Positions 1-12,557 are shown, numbered from the stretch's first letter. The stretch: DNA of 64,000 nt from Pseudoscleropodium purum (GCA_963969395.1 OZ017800.1:22352479-22416478), one strand, 5' to 3'. Notes: generated from the letters alone by a model not told the origin. Numbers and translations are program-made.

Positions 1-780
1 TCAATCCCAAAAACCTTTCATATGAAAATTTCTCAAACATTATGGGGAGGGATGGCATACTAATAGTAGAAAATGTACATTTTTCTTCTTATAATCTCAC
101 AACTTCTATGCGATTTTGCACTTAAAATTTGTATTCATACTAATAAGCAAGCTCTTTAAACATCTATATGATTAGATTTAAAAAAATAATAATTTACTTC
201 ATTGGGGATAACTATAAATCCATACTCTTTTTTCATAGTCGAACACACTTGAAAAGGCTTGGGCATTTAGGGGTTAATACCAAGGGGAGGTATTAAAGTA
301 CTCACATGCTGGTAAGTGATCTTTTTGTTTACATCCATGAGTGGTATAATGATGAGGAACCAAAGAGTTTTCAAAGCTTTGCAAGGTCGTACGGGATTAA
401 TGCCCCTTCAAATCAACAAAGACGTCCTTTCCATCATACTCTCTCTTTTTCTTCAAGAACGTTCTTTCCACCTAAACTCTACTTGAGAATGACAATATGA
501 AAGTCCTTGAAGAAGAAAACAAGTTCAAACTATTGTCGTTGATAGATGAACTTCCTATAGAAAGCGCTTACCATCTCGAGATTGATGGTACTCAAGATTT
601 ATTGTAGGACCCCATCCTCACAGAAGAAGTACTTCTATCTCCTTTACATTTTCTCAAGACCTCAAATGCCTATAGGTAAGAACCAATTTATCCACATACC
701 TCCCAATGTGAAACAATTGGTACCACGGCCCTAGTAGTTTGGCTTTTGAGTGAAAGGAAATTGACGTCACTTTTCCAAAA
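1..780. other. AT-rich non-coding DNA, no gene recognised
   Basis: I see no convincing gene here. A short frame at 306-500 has no recognisable motif. The sequence ending near 273 (GGGCATTTAGGGG followed by TTAA at 274-277) resembles the right terminus of the TTAA-flanked element at 5109-6035. The window may therefore begin inside a diverged copy of that family, although the sequence before about 255 does not clearly match. Confidence 0.35.
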
Positions 781-900
781 GAGGAATTATACAATTATCA
801 ATCTTTGATCATGGAATATTAGGATGTGTTTGAATGGTCTTATATCAAACTAATAAGCATACTATCTCACATTGCGCCATACACTATCCCTTGAAAAGAT
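781..900 (+). pseudogene. Ty3/gypsy polyprotein linker fragment, decayed
   Basis: One frame reads EELYNYQSLIMEY, then a stop, then DVFEWSYIKL. This resembles the linker between protease and reverse transcriptase in plant Ty3/gypsy polyproteins, which typically has a 'Y.DVFAWSY' motif followed by residues ending in HTIP. It lies about 1.6 kb upstream of a reverse transcriptase fragment in the same orientation, and a foldback element lies between them. It is probably part of the same element, broken by insertions. It is short and carries a stop, so the call rests on the motif alone. Confidence 0.45.
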
Positions 901-1080
901 GCAAATAATCCTATTCAATTCAATTTCTCCATATCTTTCCCTCTCCAAAAAAAATCAAAACCATTGATCTTACATCACCAAAAATCTCTACTTTCTAATG
1001 TTGTCAATCCTTTGGAAAATCCCAAACTATTAAATTTAGAAAAGGGATTTGTAGATGAAAATCCAAGCTCTCAATCTAAG

Positions 1081-1240
1081 ATACAAATACAAATATGGTA
1101 TGGAAATCAATACAAAAGATGGATACATGTATGGGTATACAAGACAAATATAGATATGGATATAGTACTACTGCAATATCCCATATTGATTGCATATCCC
1201 ATTATAAATGTGAAACTACAAATAGGGGGGGGGTATTAGT
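1081..1240. repeat. Degenerate GATAC/GGATAT short repeat
   Basis: This stretch is a run of variants of ATACAAATAC and GGATATGGATAT. A similar run ends in CCTATATTGATTGTC at 37270-37400, matching CCCATATTGATTGCA here. Both are followed by a run of Gs. The pair looks like two copies of the same degenerate dispersed repeat. Confidence 0.5.
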
Positions 1241-1474
1241 TAGGGTTAGAGTTAGGTTGGGGTTGGTGATTGGGGGGATTGGAAGGAGTTGGTAATTAAA
1301 AAAATATTTAAATTGGATTTCATTGAATCCAAAAACCTATACCTCACTATCCATTCAAAAGACAAGTTATACAATTCTAGCAAAATTAGATGTTATATCC
1401 ACGAGACAAAAACAAAGGTGTATGGATTCAGCCTACCTATTGAAAGTCAAAATAGAAATTGAACAATTACATGC

Positions 1475-1671
1475 CACATTTAACTGCTTTTGGACTATTC
1501 ATTGAATTTTGGACTAAAGATTATAGGGTCTCCAATCATAGGAATGGGAATTCCCCTAATGCTTTGCATAGATTTCCCAATGTTTTACACTATTTCTTGA
1601 TGATAATTTTTTTTTCTTGATGACCATTATTAATTTTGAACTTTCAAAAGTCCAGAAGTAGTTAAACGTGT
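1475..1671. mobile_element. Foldback/MITE-like element, family M2, copy 1
   Basis: The left end reads ACATTTAACTGCTTTTGGAC and the right end, near 1650-1671, reads AAGTCCAGAAGTAGTTAAAC. Together they form an imperfect terminal inverted repeat around a non-coding core. A second copy in the opposite orientation lies at 63525-63718 and shares the core as well as the ends, including GAATTTTGGAC and CTTGATGAT. The element has no coding capacity. The exact ends and the target duplication are uncertain because similarity continues a few bases outwards. Confidence 0.65.
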
Positions 1672-2464
1672 CATTTACTACAAGCCAAATTCATTCAATT
1701 TGTAGAATTTATAGAATAGGTTCCCTCATAGTTTTGATTAGAAGTTGCAAAAAACACTTGCCATTTTTGGCTCAAAATGACTTCAATTATGGGAAACCAT
1801 GACTTTTGGAATAATTTTTTTTAAACAAAATAAAATATGGATAATTTGTAAAGCATTCCAAATGATATATATATGAAAATTTGGGCCTAAAAATTTTATC
1901 TCTAAAAGTTATACACAACAAAAGAGTGATGGAAAATTCAAGAAAATAGATACTTTGGAATTTTATTTTTTAGAAAATAGTAAAACAATCCAAATAATTC
2001 ACATTTGAAAAGTCATTTTTTCTAATTTGAAGATGCTTCTTCTCAACTATTTGCATCTTTGAGAAATAAAATTGTATTATCTACACATGTACCAAGGTAG
2101 TGCACTTTGAGCACATATCAAAGGTGGATACTTTGCTATTTTTAGAAAATTTCTTCGTAGATTTGTGTAGCTTTGATATAAATCTTAATATTCCAATTTT
2201 GACTTTCAAATTCGCATTTTAGGTTGGAAATAGTACTAAATCCTTCTAAAATACCAAAAAAAGACATATGATTGGATGAAATTTAAAATCGTAAATTAAT
2301 TTTAAGAAATTGGAAAATTTTATTGAAAGCCTAAAACTATTATATGTACGTTCATTTCAAATTTCATAGAAAATGGACAAATGATGCAAAAATTATGAGC
2401 CAAATTTTTTTTGTCCAAGACCGAGGGGACAAAAAAAAGACAAGTGCTTCTTGCAATGACCCTG

Positions 2465-2869
2465 ATAAATTAAAAAAATGGTAAACTCCAAATGTGTGGA
2501 TTATTGATAGCTAAACTAAAATACTCAAGGAAGTATTATTTTCCTCTTTCCTTCATAAAAACCATTGTAGATGAAGTAGCCGGTAATGAGCTATTCACCT
2601 TCATAGATTGGCACTCGAGCTACAATCAAATTTCAATAGCCTTGAAGGATTGTTTGAAAATGGCTTTTATCACTCCATGGAGAATGATTATCCATATATT
2701 GATGTCATATGGTCTTTGTAATGTGCCCTTTCTTTTTCAATGGATGATAACTTTTGCATTTTCAAATTTATTGTTCAAGTCAATAATGATGTACATCAAT
2801 GACTTTAGCACTTTGTACACTAGCAAGGATCATCTTTGTGAACCACTATATTGGCTTACCATTTAAAAA
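2465..2869 (+). pseudogene. Ty3/gypsy reverse transcriptase fragment, inactive
   Basis: The frame 2492-2866 reads YYFPLSFIKTIVDEVAGNEL, then FTFIDWHSSYNQISIA, then MAFITPW, then YGLCNVPFLFQ, and ends around YINDF. This matches the core of plant Ty3/gypsy reverse transcriptase, where the family has YPLPFID, F(S/T)FLDGYSGYNQI, TAFITPWGTF, MPFGLCNAPATFQ and F(I/V)DDF. The catalytic DD motif is altered to YIND and the F-x-D-G-x-S-G-Y motif to FIDWHSSY, so the enzyme would be dead. The upstream CVDYR-type motif is visible only in a shifted frame near 2480-2515. No RNase H or integrase follows. It is an old relic. Confidence 0.88.
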
Positions 2870-4336
2870 TATGAAAATGTAAACAATAAGTGTGAATTTG
2901 CAAGTCCAGAAGTATTAGTACTCTAAATTAAGCTATAATCATCAAGTAGGGAGTTTTTTAGTGCATAGGATTAGAAACATGGAGAGGTTAAAAAATGCCA
3001 TTAGGAAAAAATTAGGGGAAAAATCTAGGGAAAAAATATGGATTTAAAACAAAAGAAAAGTTAAGCAAGATTTGGAATGGTAAACAAATTAGGCTAAATG
3101 TAAAATGATGTCAAAATGAAAACCAAGAATGTTAAATCAAAATGAAAACAAAACACTACAAGTAGAAAATGAAACTAGAACCAAATTGCAAGTGAAATAG
3201 GTTTATATCATTTTAGTAAAAAAATGATTGAAAAATGAAGATTTTTTAGGTCAAATTGGAAGATGATTTTGTATTTATGATGAAAGAGAACTAGGTTTCT
3301 TTGAGCTTAGAAAAGATTGTCAACTTTGGCTCGCAATTGTAGAAGATTGGCAAAGTGTAATGAGTTGAAATTTGAAGAAGATATAGCTTAAAGAGTTAGC
3401 TTTTCAAAAAGCAATGGCTTGCCTTATTTGAAGCAAGGACAAAGTTGAGGCAACCCGTTTTGTGTGAGAAAGTTGATTGCCACATCAATTGAAGGCTATC
3501 AATTTTGTCGAGTAACTACGCAAGAATGACATAGCAAAACAAGTTGAAATTTAGAGCAACATTGCTAAAGTGTGAGTAGGGAGCTATGAGTAATGAGTGT
3601 TGAGTGACAAGTCTTTCAATTTGAACGCAAACTAAGACTTAAAAGTATTTAAAATAGTTATGTTAGAGTTCTAAATAGTAATGCCAAAATTACCAACTAT
3701 AAATTATTAAAATAATTCAAAAAATAAATTTATTGCTAAAAAAGTTTAATTTTCAATAGTTAGGAAGCATTCAAATGTTGTAGATAGGGCCAAGAATAAT
3801 AGCTTGGCCTCTTCCACAACATGAAAGGTACTATCATAGAGGTGATGTATAAATGAATTTTGTTAATGTCATCCATTTTTTGAGAATTTTATTTTTAATT
3901 AGCAAATGGCTCCTAGCCTACGTAAGGAGTGATTTCTTGTTGCTAGTGGCACACTCTTTTTATTAATTGGGAGAATATTTGAACTACATTCAATTTAATT
4001 TTTTTTTCAAAACAAATTGTTGAAAAATAATTAAAATGATTCAATTCAAGGCTCTTTGGAATTCAAGGAGTCTTTTGTGGGCTCCAAAAAGCCTTTTATT
4101 GGCTCTAAGGAACCTATACAAAGTACTTAAGACCTTTAAATGACCTCCCATAACAGAAATAGGTCCTTTGGCACTAAACAATGTCTCGACAAATTCAAGG
4201 AGACTTTTGTTGGCATCGAGACGGGCCTTTTTGACTCAAAGAGTCTTTTCTTGGCATCAAAAAAGGACTTTTCAAAATCCTAGGAACCCTAATAAAAATA
4301 ATCAATTTTTTTTGGAAATTAAAAAAATTAATAATT

Positions 4337-4340
<4 letters not shown>
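2870..4340. other. AT-rich non-coding DNA, nothing recognised
   Basis: I see no gene, RNA or intact repeat boundary. The stretch 4070-4290 contains a loosely repeated theme, 'ctttttgGCTCnAAGGnnnC', in several degenerate short copies. Confidence 0.4.

Positions 4341-4396
<56 letters not shown>
4341..4396. repeat. (AT)28 microsatellite
   Basis: This is a perfect alternating AT run of 56 bases in an AT-rich context. The frame crossing it on the minus strand, which reads as repeated Tyr-Ile, is an artefact of the repeat. Confidence 0.97.
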
Positions 4397-4400
<4 letters not shown>

Positions 4401-5108
4401 TCAAATTTTTTTCCAAAATAATATAGGGAGGGTGCCTTTAGTAACAAGAAATTTTTCCTTAGATCCAATTATCTAAATAGGAGTCTAATGAACTTCTTAA
4501 ATTAAATTTCTTGAAAATAAAAATTCTCTTTTTAAGAATTTTTTTTAAATTATTATAATCGTAGTTTAAATAACCTTCCAAATTAATAAAAGGAGGGTCC
4601 TTTGGCAACCACTCTATCATTGATTTAAGGTACTTGGATATTAGTCCTTACCTAAAACAATTGAGTTTTTAATCCTATTTAGTAGACATTCATCATCTAA
4701 TGTAATGAACAACAAATGTATTTCATCCAACAAAGTCAATTATAAAAAATTCATTCAAATCCATTCATCCCCATTTATCTTCTTTAGAATCATTTATAGC
4801 CATAAGTGTTTATCTTAAACCATGGATCCAGGCATCTTATGGTGAGAATTTTTAAAAACTTTACAAGATTTTTTTAAAATGGTCATTGATCACCGCTCAA
4901 TGCTCGTTACCCCTTGCTAATACTTTAACAACCCTAAATTTAGAGGGATGGAATGCCTGCAAGTTAGCTTTTCAAAAAGTTATAACTTACCCAATTTGGA
5001 GTAACGACAAAGACAAGGTGGCCAAATTAGTGCAAGGAGGTCTACTAACCTATAGCAATGACTAGTTTCTTTTTATCTTTTATTTGTTGGTACTACACTG
5101 AATCTTAA

Positions 5109-6035
5109 CCCCTAAATGATTTTGACTATGTTTTCACCAAAACTACTTTTAAACTATCATTTCTAGTGCATGTACCAAAATTTAGAAAAAAAAACATTTT
5201 TGGACACATAAAACTATAGGATCTTGTAGTAAAATTGTTTGAAAATATATTAAAAAAATTTCAAAAATTTCTACCTTGTAGCTTACAAGTTATTAGCATT
5301 TGAAATGACAAATTTCCTTTTTTTGGCCCTCCGAAAGTTTGGGCAGATGCACTTCAGAAGGTCACATTTGTATGAAAAAATGTTTGAAATGGTTGCAACT
5401 CTTTGAATTCATTTTTCAAGTAAGTTGGCTACATTCTTGAGAAATTTCAGATCATTTGGAATCATATAACATATAGGAAAAAAATTGTAAATAGAAAAGA
5501 GTAGAGAATGATTCAAAATACTAAATTGTTAACAATTTCTTTGTGGAACCAATGATTATAATGTTGTAATAAACAATCTACACCCAATGTAATTTTTTTT
5601 TCCCAAAAATGTTAAAAATTGAGTTAAATAAAGGACTTCAAAGTTTGTCTTAAAGTAGAGATTCAATAACAACCCACAAATTCCCACAAACTAAAACTCC
5701 TCATAATTTTTGACTCATTGATTAAAATGGAATGATTCAAAGCTTTCCAAGTGTATATAAATCAATAGAACCAATTTCAAATTTTAGTTTCTTAAAAAAG
5801 TGATTTTTAAAGAATTTTTTTTTACTGCTCGGGCTCCCTATCAAGTAATGAAATATACATACCATACAATTACTTTTTAACCATATAGTCAAAAGTTATG
5901 AAAATTGTCGAGTCTTAAAGCTACTCTTTGGGCACATGTCTTGTTAAGATTTCAAAGAAAATAAATAAAATTCCATTTGTAGTGAGTTGCCCAAAGTTTT
6001 ATATTGCCAAATAACATAGTTTGGGCATTTGGGGG
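5109..6035. mobile_element. TTAA-flanked non-autonomous element, copy A (piggyBac-type MITE)
   Basis: This 927-bp non-coding unit starts CCCCTAAATG and ends CATTTGGGGG. It is flanked on both sides by TTAA (5105-5108 and 6036-6039). A TTAA target duplication and inverted ends beginning CCC are hallmarks of the piggyBac superfamily. Diverged relatives lie at 46680-47572 (same orientation), 44341-45120 (opposite, partial) and 54593-55793. Shared internal landmarks include TTTCTAGTGCA near the left end, AGGACTTCAAAGTTT in the middle and AGTCAAAAGTTATGAAAATT near the right. It has no open frame of note. A piggyBac transposase relic at 20.4-27.2 kb shows that such a transposase once existed in this genome. 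That it moved these copies is inference. Confidence 0.78.
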
Positions 6036-6039
6036 TTAA

Positions 6040-7380
6040 ATGTAATATCTAACTACAATATGTTGCATTGTGTTGTGGTGATTGAATATCTTAATTTTCT
6101 TGGATGAAATTATCTTGTTGAGAAAAGCCTAGGGTGATTCTTGTTGAAATGATACCGAATTCCTCCAAGAATCACACTTAGAGTTAAATTGCATAATTTG
6201 GATACCTATAAATGATGCACATGTCTAATTTGGGGGGATTTAGAAAAAGTGCAGAAGCATTGCCCAAATAAGATTAGAATTAGACTTAAGATGCTTGAAT
6301 GATCAAATGTGCAAGATAATGTGTTATTTTTGCCTAAAAAGAATGGTTATAGTTTTAGATCTAGGGATTTTATCTAAAAGAAATGGTGCATGATGAATAA
6401 ATGGTTGATTTTTAGGTGTTTGTTGTGAATGAATTGTGATGTGATTAGTTTTCTAGGACCACATTTGATCCATTTGGGGTAAAAATTGGAGGTGCCCTAT
6501 CCTCTTTAAACATGTATTAGGAGGAATTTGGGATTTCAAGACACAGTAGCGGTTGGCGCTTGCTTTGCTATGCATTAAATATATTACTTTCATCAATTTT
6601 TCATGTGATAGAATGTAGATAAATAAAGTATGTATAATCTTTAAATAAAAACATTGACATCCTCATACAATATTCTTTGAAAATAAAGGTCTATCTATCT
6701 ATCTATCTATTGCAATAGAAAACAATTAAAGAAAATCTTCATAATTTTTACAATGTAAGTAGAATCTTCACATTTGCATATGTAGAGCAATAGTTTCAAT
6801 TTCAAGAAAATCTTCAATTAGAAAATTATGAATCTTCGTATTAAACCTACGAATATATGTATGATGAAATGTAGAATAATCTCAATATTTTTGAAATCAA
6901 AATCTTTACAATTAAAGAATATGCAAAATCTTCACCTATAAAAATGTAGAATAAAGATTTTAATTTCAATAAAAGATTCAGATAGTAAATTATAAAAATC
7001 TTCATAATCATTTGAATATATTGCAATCTAAAATAAAATTAAAAAAAGATATATTCAAATTCAAATTTATATATTAGAATCTTTGCATATTTGGCTATTT
7101 GCATACTCTTAAAGAAAAATGATGAATTTTATAAGTAAATTGCATCTAAAGATACATGCTTTGAAATGTCTGCCCATTGACTATAAAAGATTGTAGCAAA
7201 ATGGCTATAAATATCATCCTACCATATTTATTCATACCGTAGGCTATCTCAATTGAGACAATGAAATAATAATGAACACCAAAAGAATGCAATTGGATGG
7301 AAGGGGACGTCACTGAAGCGTGCATGAACCCTAAACATGCGGAGTTTGGAACAAACTCTTAACTTTTCCATCTATTTGAT
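6040..7380. other. AT-rich non-coding DNA with a short TCTA microsatellite
   Basis: I see no gene. A (TCTA)n run of about five units lies at 6690-6710. The part from about 6700 to 7140 repeats a theme of 'atcttcanAatt', possibly a decayed low-complexity repeat. The lower-coordinate end of the neighbouring Helitron (its 3' end) should lie below 7381, but I could not identify a terminal hairpin. Confidence 0.35.
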
Positions 7381-10300
7381 TCAGGTGTAAATACATGTAG
7401 GAATCTCCAAAACAATGTCATACAAAAACCTCATGATAAACCACATTTTTAACCATTCCCACAGCTTTTGAATTGTCAGTAGCAACCTTAATGTTTGCAG
7501 GATGTCTACCACGAGACAAAGCCACATATAATTGACCATGGCTAAATAATTCATTTCAAAGATAAATGCCAACTCAATTATATGATTGGCCTTGAAATTT
7601 GTTGATTGTCATTGCAAAAGCACTAGTGATAAGAAATTGTCTCTAACATAGTGTAAATGGCAAGCGGCTACCATTGCAATGATGTGTAATTCTTGGAATC
7701 AACACTTCTTGGCCACAATGATGCCCTTCCACAATTTTACACAATAATACAGATGGAGATACTTGTAATAAACGTAAGCGACTACCATTGCACAAACCTT
7801 TTGCCGGATTTAAATTTTCTTAATAACATTACATATTGACCACATTTAAGATTTAATTGATGAGGTGGCAAACCACTAAGATGTAGAGAATTAAAAAACT
7901 CTACTAGATAATGATGGGCATGTTCATCATTTTCATGAATAAAATCATTGCTAAAACATTGATGCACATCACTAGACATATGGTCAATGATTTTACGGTT
8001 GATTTCTTAGGCATCATCATTTCGAACAACTAAAATTACACACTCAAATAAATCAACCGGATCATCAAATATTGCATCAATGAGTCCATTTAGAAAATTT
8101 TCATGCACAATCATTCCAAGCAATAGCTCTATCTCTGAATTGGTTTTGCCTTCACTAATATTTAATAAAAATTGTTGAAAATTTGGTTGACTTTGTAAAT
8201 GCATATTAGTGGTCAAATGAAAATGTTGCATTATTGGAAACAAATATGAATGTTGCAAGCAAGCCTCAACAGTTTGCTTATGACCTCTACCTACAACGAT
8301 AGGTAAAGTTTAGCGAAAATCACCACCATATAAAACTATAAAACCGCCATTTGGAGTATCAATACCTCAAATATCTCACAATGATCAATCTATTGCTTCG
8401 ATCATAAATCTATGTTCAACACAAGCTTCATTAAGTACAATCAATTGTTCTTCACATAAATTTTGAGCTAACAATGATTGGGCATTAATCGAACATGTTG
8501 ATTTATCATGCAATTGTAATAGAATGGCAAGAGATGAATGTGTTGTTCGTCCTTGGTGCAAAAAACAAGCAACAATTCTACTTGTTGCCATTGCCATACA
8601 TTTAATACCACGACCTCAAAGATAACCTAATATGGTATTGCATACAAAAGTCTTACCAGTACCCCCAAGGCCATCCAAAAAATATAACTTACACGAAGGA
8701 TGAGGTTCTAATATGGCATTAGTAACTGTATTGAAAACAATGCATTGTTCTTCATTTAACTTGTCCACGTCTTCTTCTGCAAAGTTAATGTTTAAATTAT
8801 CTAAGTTATTGTTGTCATTGGCATCATCATCAACATCACCAATATTTGGATAGCCAAATTCATTCAAGTTTTGAATGTCAAGAAAATCTTCAATGCAATT
8901 ACCATTAAACGACAAATGTTCATTAATGGACATAATCACTTTGCTATAGCGATTTTGGTCATTAAGCCAATCATCAGACATAGCGTAAATATCTCTACTC
9001 AACAAACCAAGAGGATCTAATGGTTGTCCAAACACAAGAAGTGTTGCAAATAATCGTCGAATTTGTTTAGGCAATGAAATGACAGTTGCCTCTTGGAGAC
9101 AATTGTTCCATTCACCATCGTTTTGTAAAAGTCCTCTTACAATGCAAGTGGCTTTGTACGTTGAATGTATCGTATTTTGAAAACAAAATAGGTCATCAAA
9201 CAAAGTTTGTGTATCAACATGAGTCAACAACAAACGCAAGTAAAATAATTCGGTACCTACGAGAACCATGTTTATTCTACCAAAAACTTTTATCTTGCGT
9301 TGTCTTCTTTCCCGTAAATGATTTTTCTCATTCCACTTATAGTGCAATGAAAGATTCATATATTGAAGAAGTATATGATTGCCTTGATTTCCAGAAGCAA
9401 TCAAGGTACAAATGTGGCAATTGAGTTCAAAAAACTTTGTAAGTTTGGTTTTAGTGTTTTGATCAATCACTGATTATAAAAATGTTCCTTCTTCGAAGGT
9501 AACATATTGTTGATTGGGAAGATGAATGGATAAACGACAAATACTATGACTCTTGTTGTTGGTTTCAAAACCAAAGAGTCTCCAACATGCTTCTTGCGTA
9601 GCAACATAGCGTTCCTCTAAAAATTCCTTAATCTCATCAACAACCTCATTTGTTTTTACAACACCACGATTTGGACCTTTAAAAATATATTTATGGAGGT
9701 ATTTCACAATTTTTACTAAATTGCAAACCTCCACATTAATATGGCAATTAAAACGGCCTATTAAATTTGGATTGTAAAGTACAACCCATCGATTGTCCAA
9801 ATGGACAATTTGACCACACATACGTTTTTCAACATAGCGATTGTCATTTCGATGACGATACAAAACATGACCATCACTATCTATCTTGGTGGTATCTAGA
9901 GATTGCATTGGATAATGCTTGAAGCATTTTTCATCCTCCATGCACGGACAATTGGGATTATCCAAACCACATGGACCATTCATCATGTGCTTAGCAACTA
10001 CAGTATAAAGTTGTGATTGTCTATTCAAATCTGGAATCTCAGCACATACAACTCTATCTACAAGGTTACAATTGTTGACCTTGTCTTTCAATCAAAGAAG
10101 AATGTGAGCGTGAGGTAGACTGCGCTTTTGAAACTTAATAGTATAACACAAAGCAATTGTCTCCCCCAATACATTTTTCTTTGCAATTTCGTCCATCATT
10201 GCTTTTAATTTGAGCTCAAAGACATGTACTACAACATCTGAATGATCGGGAGGACTTTGACCTAGTTCAAGCTCATCAATGATCTCAGACCAATTTGGAT

Positions 10301-11330
10301 TACATGTCATTGTGATAAAGAAATCGGTTTTGCCTAAAACTCTAACTAAGACCATACTATCTTGAAAGAGTTTCTACATGTATCAAGGAGATCTAATGAA
10401 TGTAGCACGTAAAACAATGTGGCGCCCAATGCGTCATCGTGCATAGCATCTATAATGCCTTGATAACATTTTGCTCAAAGTTCTGCTTGATGTTGTCTAA
10501 TGAAAAACAAGTTTTCATGTTCTACACACAAATATTGATCTACTACATATTGTTGAAATAATCTAGTGGCCCTATGCAATATATTAGATTGAGGTCATTT
10601 ATGAAGCATATATTGGACAAATGACTTTAAAGTCACCTCAGTATCTGCTTTGAAAGTAGGTGACCATCCATATCGACCATCCAGAAACAACAAAGGGTAG
10701 GATAAAGCATTATAAGTTGGATGAATTTCTTTTGTCCATTGTAAATTTCCACCATGTTGGTGAAGAATAATATCTCAACCGGATTCTAAATGTTGTTCGT
10801 CAAAAACAATAGTAGCAACCTTTGGAACTATAGGGCGATTATATCGACGACGATGTTCACTGGTAGGAGTCTCACCGGTGATATGAAGTCCCATGTTATG
10901 TCCTCCCAAAAGAACATGACGTGAAGACTTAAAACCACAAACCAATGCATTGATTGATTCTAAAACCTCTTAGATGTTAATAATGGTCTCATGGTCAAGA
11001 TCATCAAAGATCTCTATGCAATGATTAGTTTGTAAATCATCATCTAAAAAGTAAATTTTGTACAAATCTTGCGCCATGATCTACTTTGGGTTCTAAATTT
11101 CCAATATGATGATATAACTCTCCATTTTTATAAAAAGTATATACCCCTCGACCCTCGACTTGGTCAGACCAAAATTTACTATGTATACTTGTAAATGCAA
11201 ACACTTCATTATATTTTCTAATGGATTTAAAAAATCCTTGAAAATTGGGTGTATTACCCATAAAAAGCTCATTGAGCATGGGGTGGATGGTAGGATGGCT
11301 AACATGTTCACTACCAACTTTACCATTGTA
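7381..11330 (-). pseudogene. Helitron Rep/PIF1-like helicase, decayed
   Basis: Reading on the minus strand from about 11.3 kb, the order of motifs is that of a plant Helitron RepHel protein. There is an N-terminal segment with ELYHHIGNLEPK (11040-11279), then RRYNRP near 10840. The HUH Rep region (10092-10355) has FFITMTCNPNW and FQKRSLPHAHILL. The tyrosine motif is KIVKYLHKYIFKGPNRG at about 9.7 kb. The PIF1-type helicase has Walker A GLGGTGKT at about 8.67 kb, a motif equivalent to GGDFRQTLPI (Q replaced by a stop) at about 8.3 kb, and HGQLYVALSRGRHP at about 7.53 kb. From about 10.43 kb to 7.83 kb the frame is essentially continuous and broken mainly by stop codons. Several are TGA or TAG where the family has Arg or Gln. 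Single-base shifts occur near 10.43 and 7.82 kb. The motif II acidic pair is changed (LNEA instead of a DEA-type motif). It cannot encode an active protein. The element ends were not found. Confidence 0.9.
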
Positions 11331-11639
11331 ACAAAAAATTGTTGCTTTTTCTTTCCTAAAATGAAATGCTAAATATTTTGGACATTGGATGACATAGATC
11401 TAAGACTATCAATATCAACATCTACATAGTCATCAATTGTAAACAAAGCTCGAGCCATAGTTTACAAAAGATGACAATCATGAATCCTAAAATTTGCACT
11501 TTAGGATATGGAAACAAAAAATAATGGTTTTGAAATTGTACCTTTTTAACTTGTGCTCCAAAAATCTTCACTCCCTGAATATGCTCTACTTCACTCCAAT
11601 TTTTGCTTCCTAACATCCATAACACATCAACATATATTC

Positions 11640-12545
11640 AATAACAAAATTTTGGATGTTAGCATCTATTTCAAAATTTAGATCAAATTTCGCCAAATTG
11701 ATCAAATTCAAATTCATGTGCATGACATTGCTCAAATTAAATCAAACCATTGAAATTATATTCAATTGTTTCTGTTTGCCTCAAAAAATGCTAAAGTTAT
11801 TCAAATTAGGTTTTAAATAGGTCACACTATTGACATTAGTTTACATTGTATTGATAACATTCGACTCATATTGTTCAAATGAAACTCAAATTGTCCAAAT
11901 TAGATCAAATGATGTTCAAATTGCTCAAATTATATCAAGTAATGTTCAAATTGTTCAAATTAGATCAAATTATTGACATTAAACTCAAATTAGGTCAAAT
12001 TCTTCCAATTTGGCTTTAATTTCATCAATCTCTTGGAATTAAGTCAAATTGAAGCTCAAATTGCACTCAATTTATTCAAATGAAGCTCAAATTGCTCACA
12101 TTAGGTCAAATTGTTGACATTAAGCTTAAATTAGGTCAAATAGCTCAAATTAGGTCAAATTCCTCCAATTTGGCTTTAATTTCATCAATCTCTTAGAATA
12201 AACTCGAATTGGAGCTCAAATTGCATTCAATTTTAAATGAAGCTCAAATTGTTCGCATTAGGTCAAATTGTTGACATTAAACTCAAATTAGGTCAAATTG
12301 CTCTCTAAGAATGCTCTAATTGTTCCAATTTGGTTTTAATTATATCAATATCTTGAAATTAAGTTGAATTGAAGTTCAAATTACATCCAATTTGTTCAAA
12401 TGAAACTCAAATTGCTCCAAGAATGCTCCAATTGCTCCAAGTGCTCCAATTTCGCTCTAATTACATCAATCTCTTATGTGAAATTATATTGAAACTCAAA
12501 TGACATTCAAATTGTTCAAATGAAACTCAATGTTCAAACCACCAT
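11640..12545. repeat. Degenerate tandem repeat, about 140-160 bp unit
   Basis: Units share TTGACATTAAACTCAAATTA (near 11974, 12114 and 12271) and CCAATTTGGCTTTAATTTCA (near 12005, 12165, 12325 and, more diverged, 12447). Within each unit there is a finer theme of 'CAAATTnnnnTCAAATTAGGT'. Spacing is about 160 bp and shrinks at the last copy. No coding sequence is seen. It lies beyond the upstream (N-terminal) end of the Helitron pseudogene. Whether it belongs to that element is unclear. Confidence 0.75.
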
Positions 12546-12557
12546 TCTCTATATGAA

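Noticed and set aside
4195..4416. 73-codon minus frame
   Set aside because: Over a quarter of it is the (AT)28 microsatellite translated as alternating Tyr-Ile.
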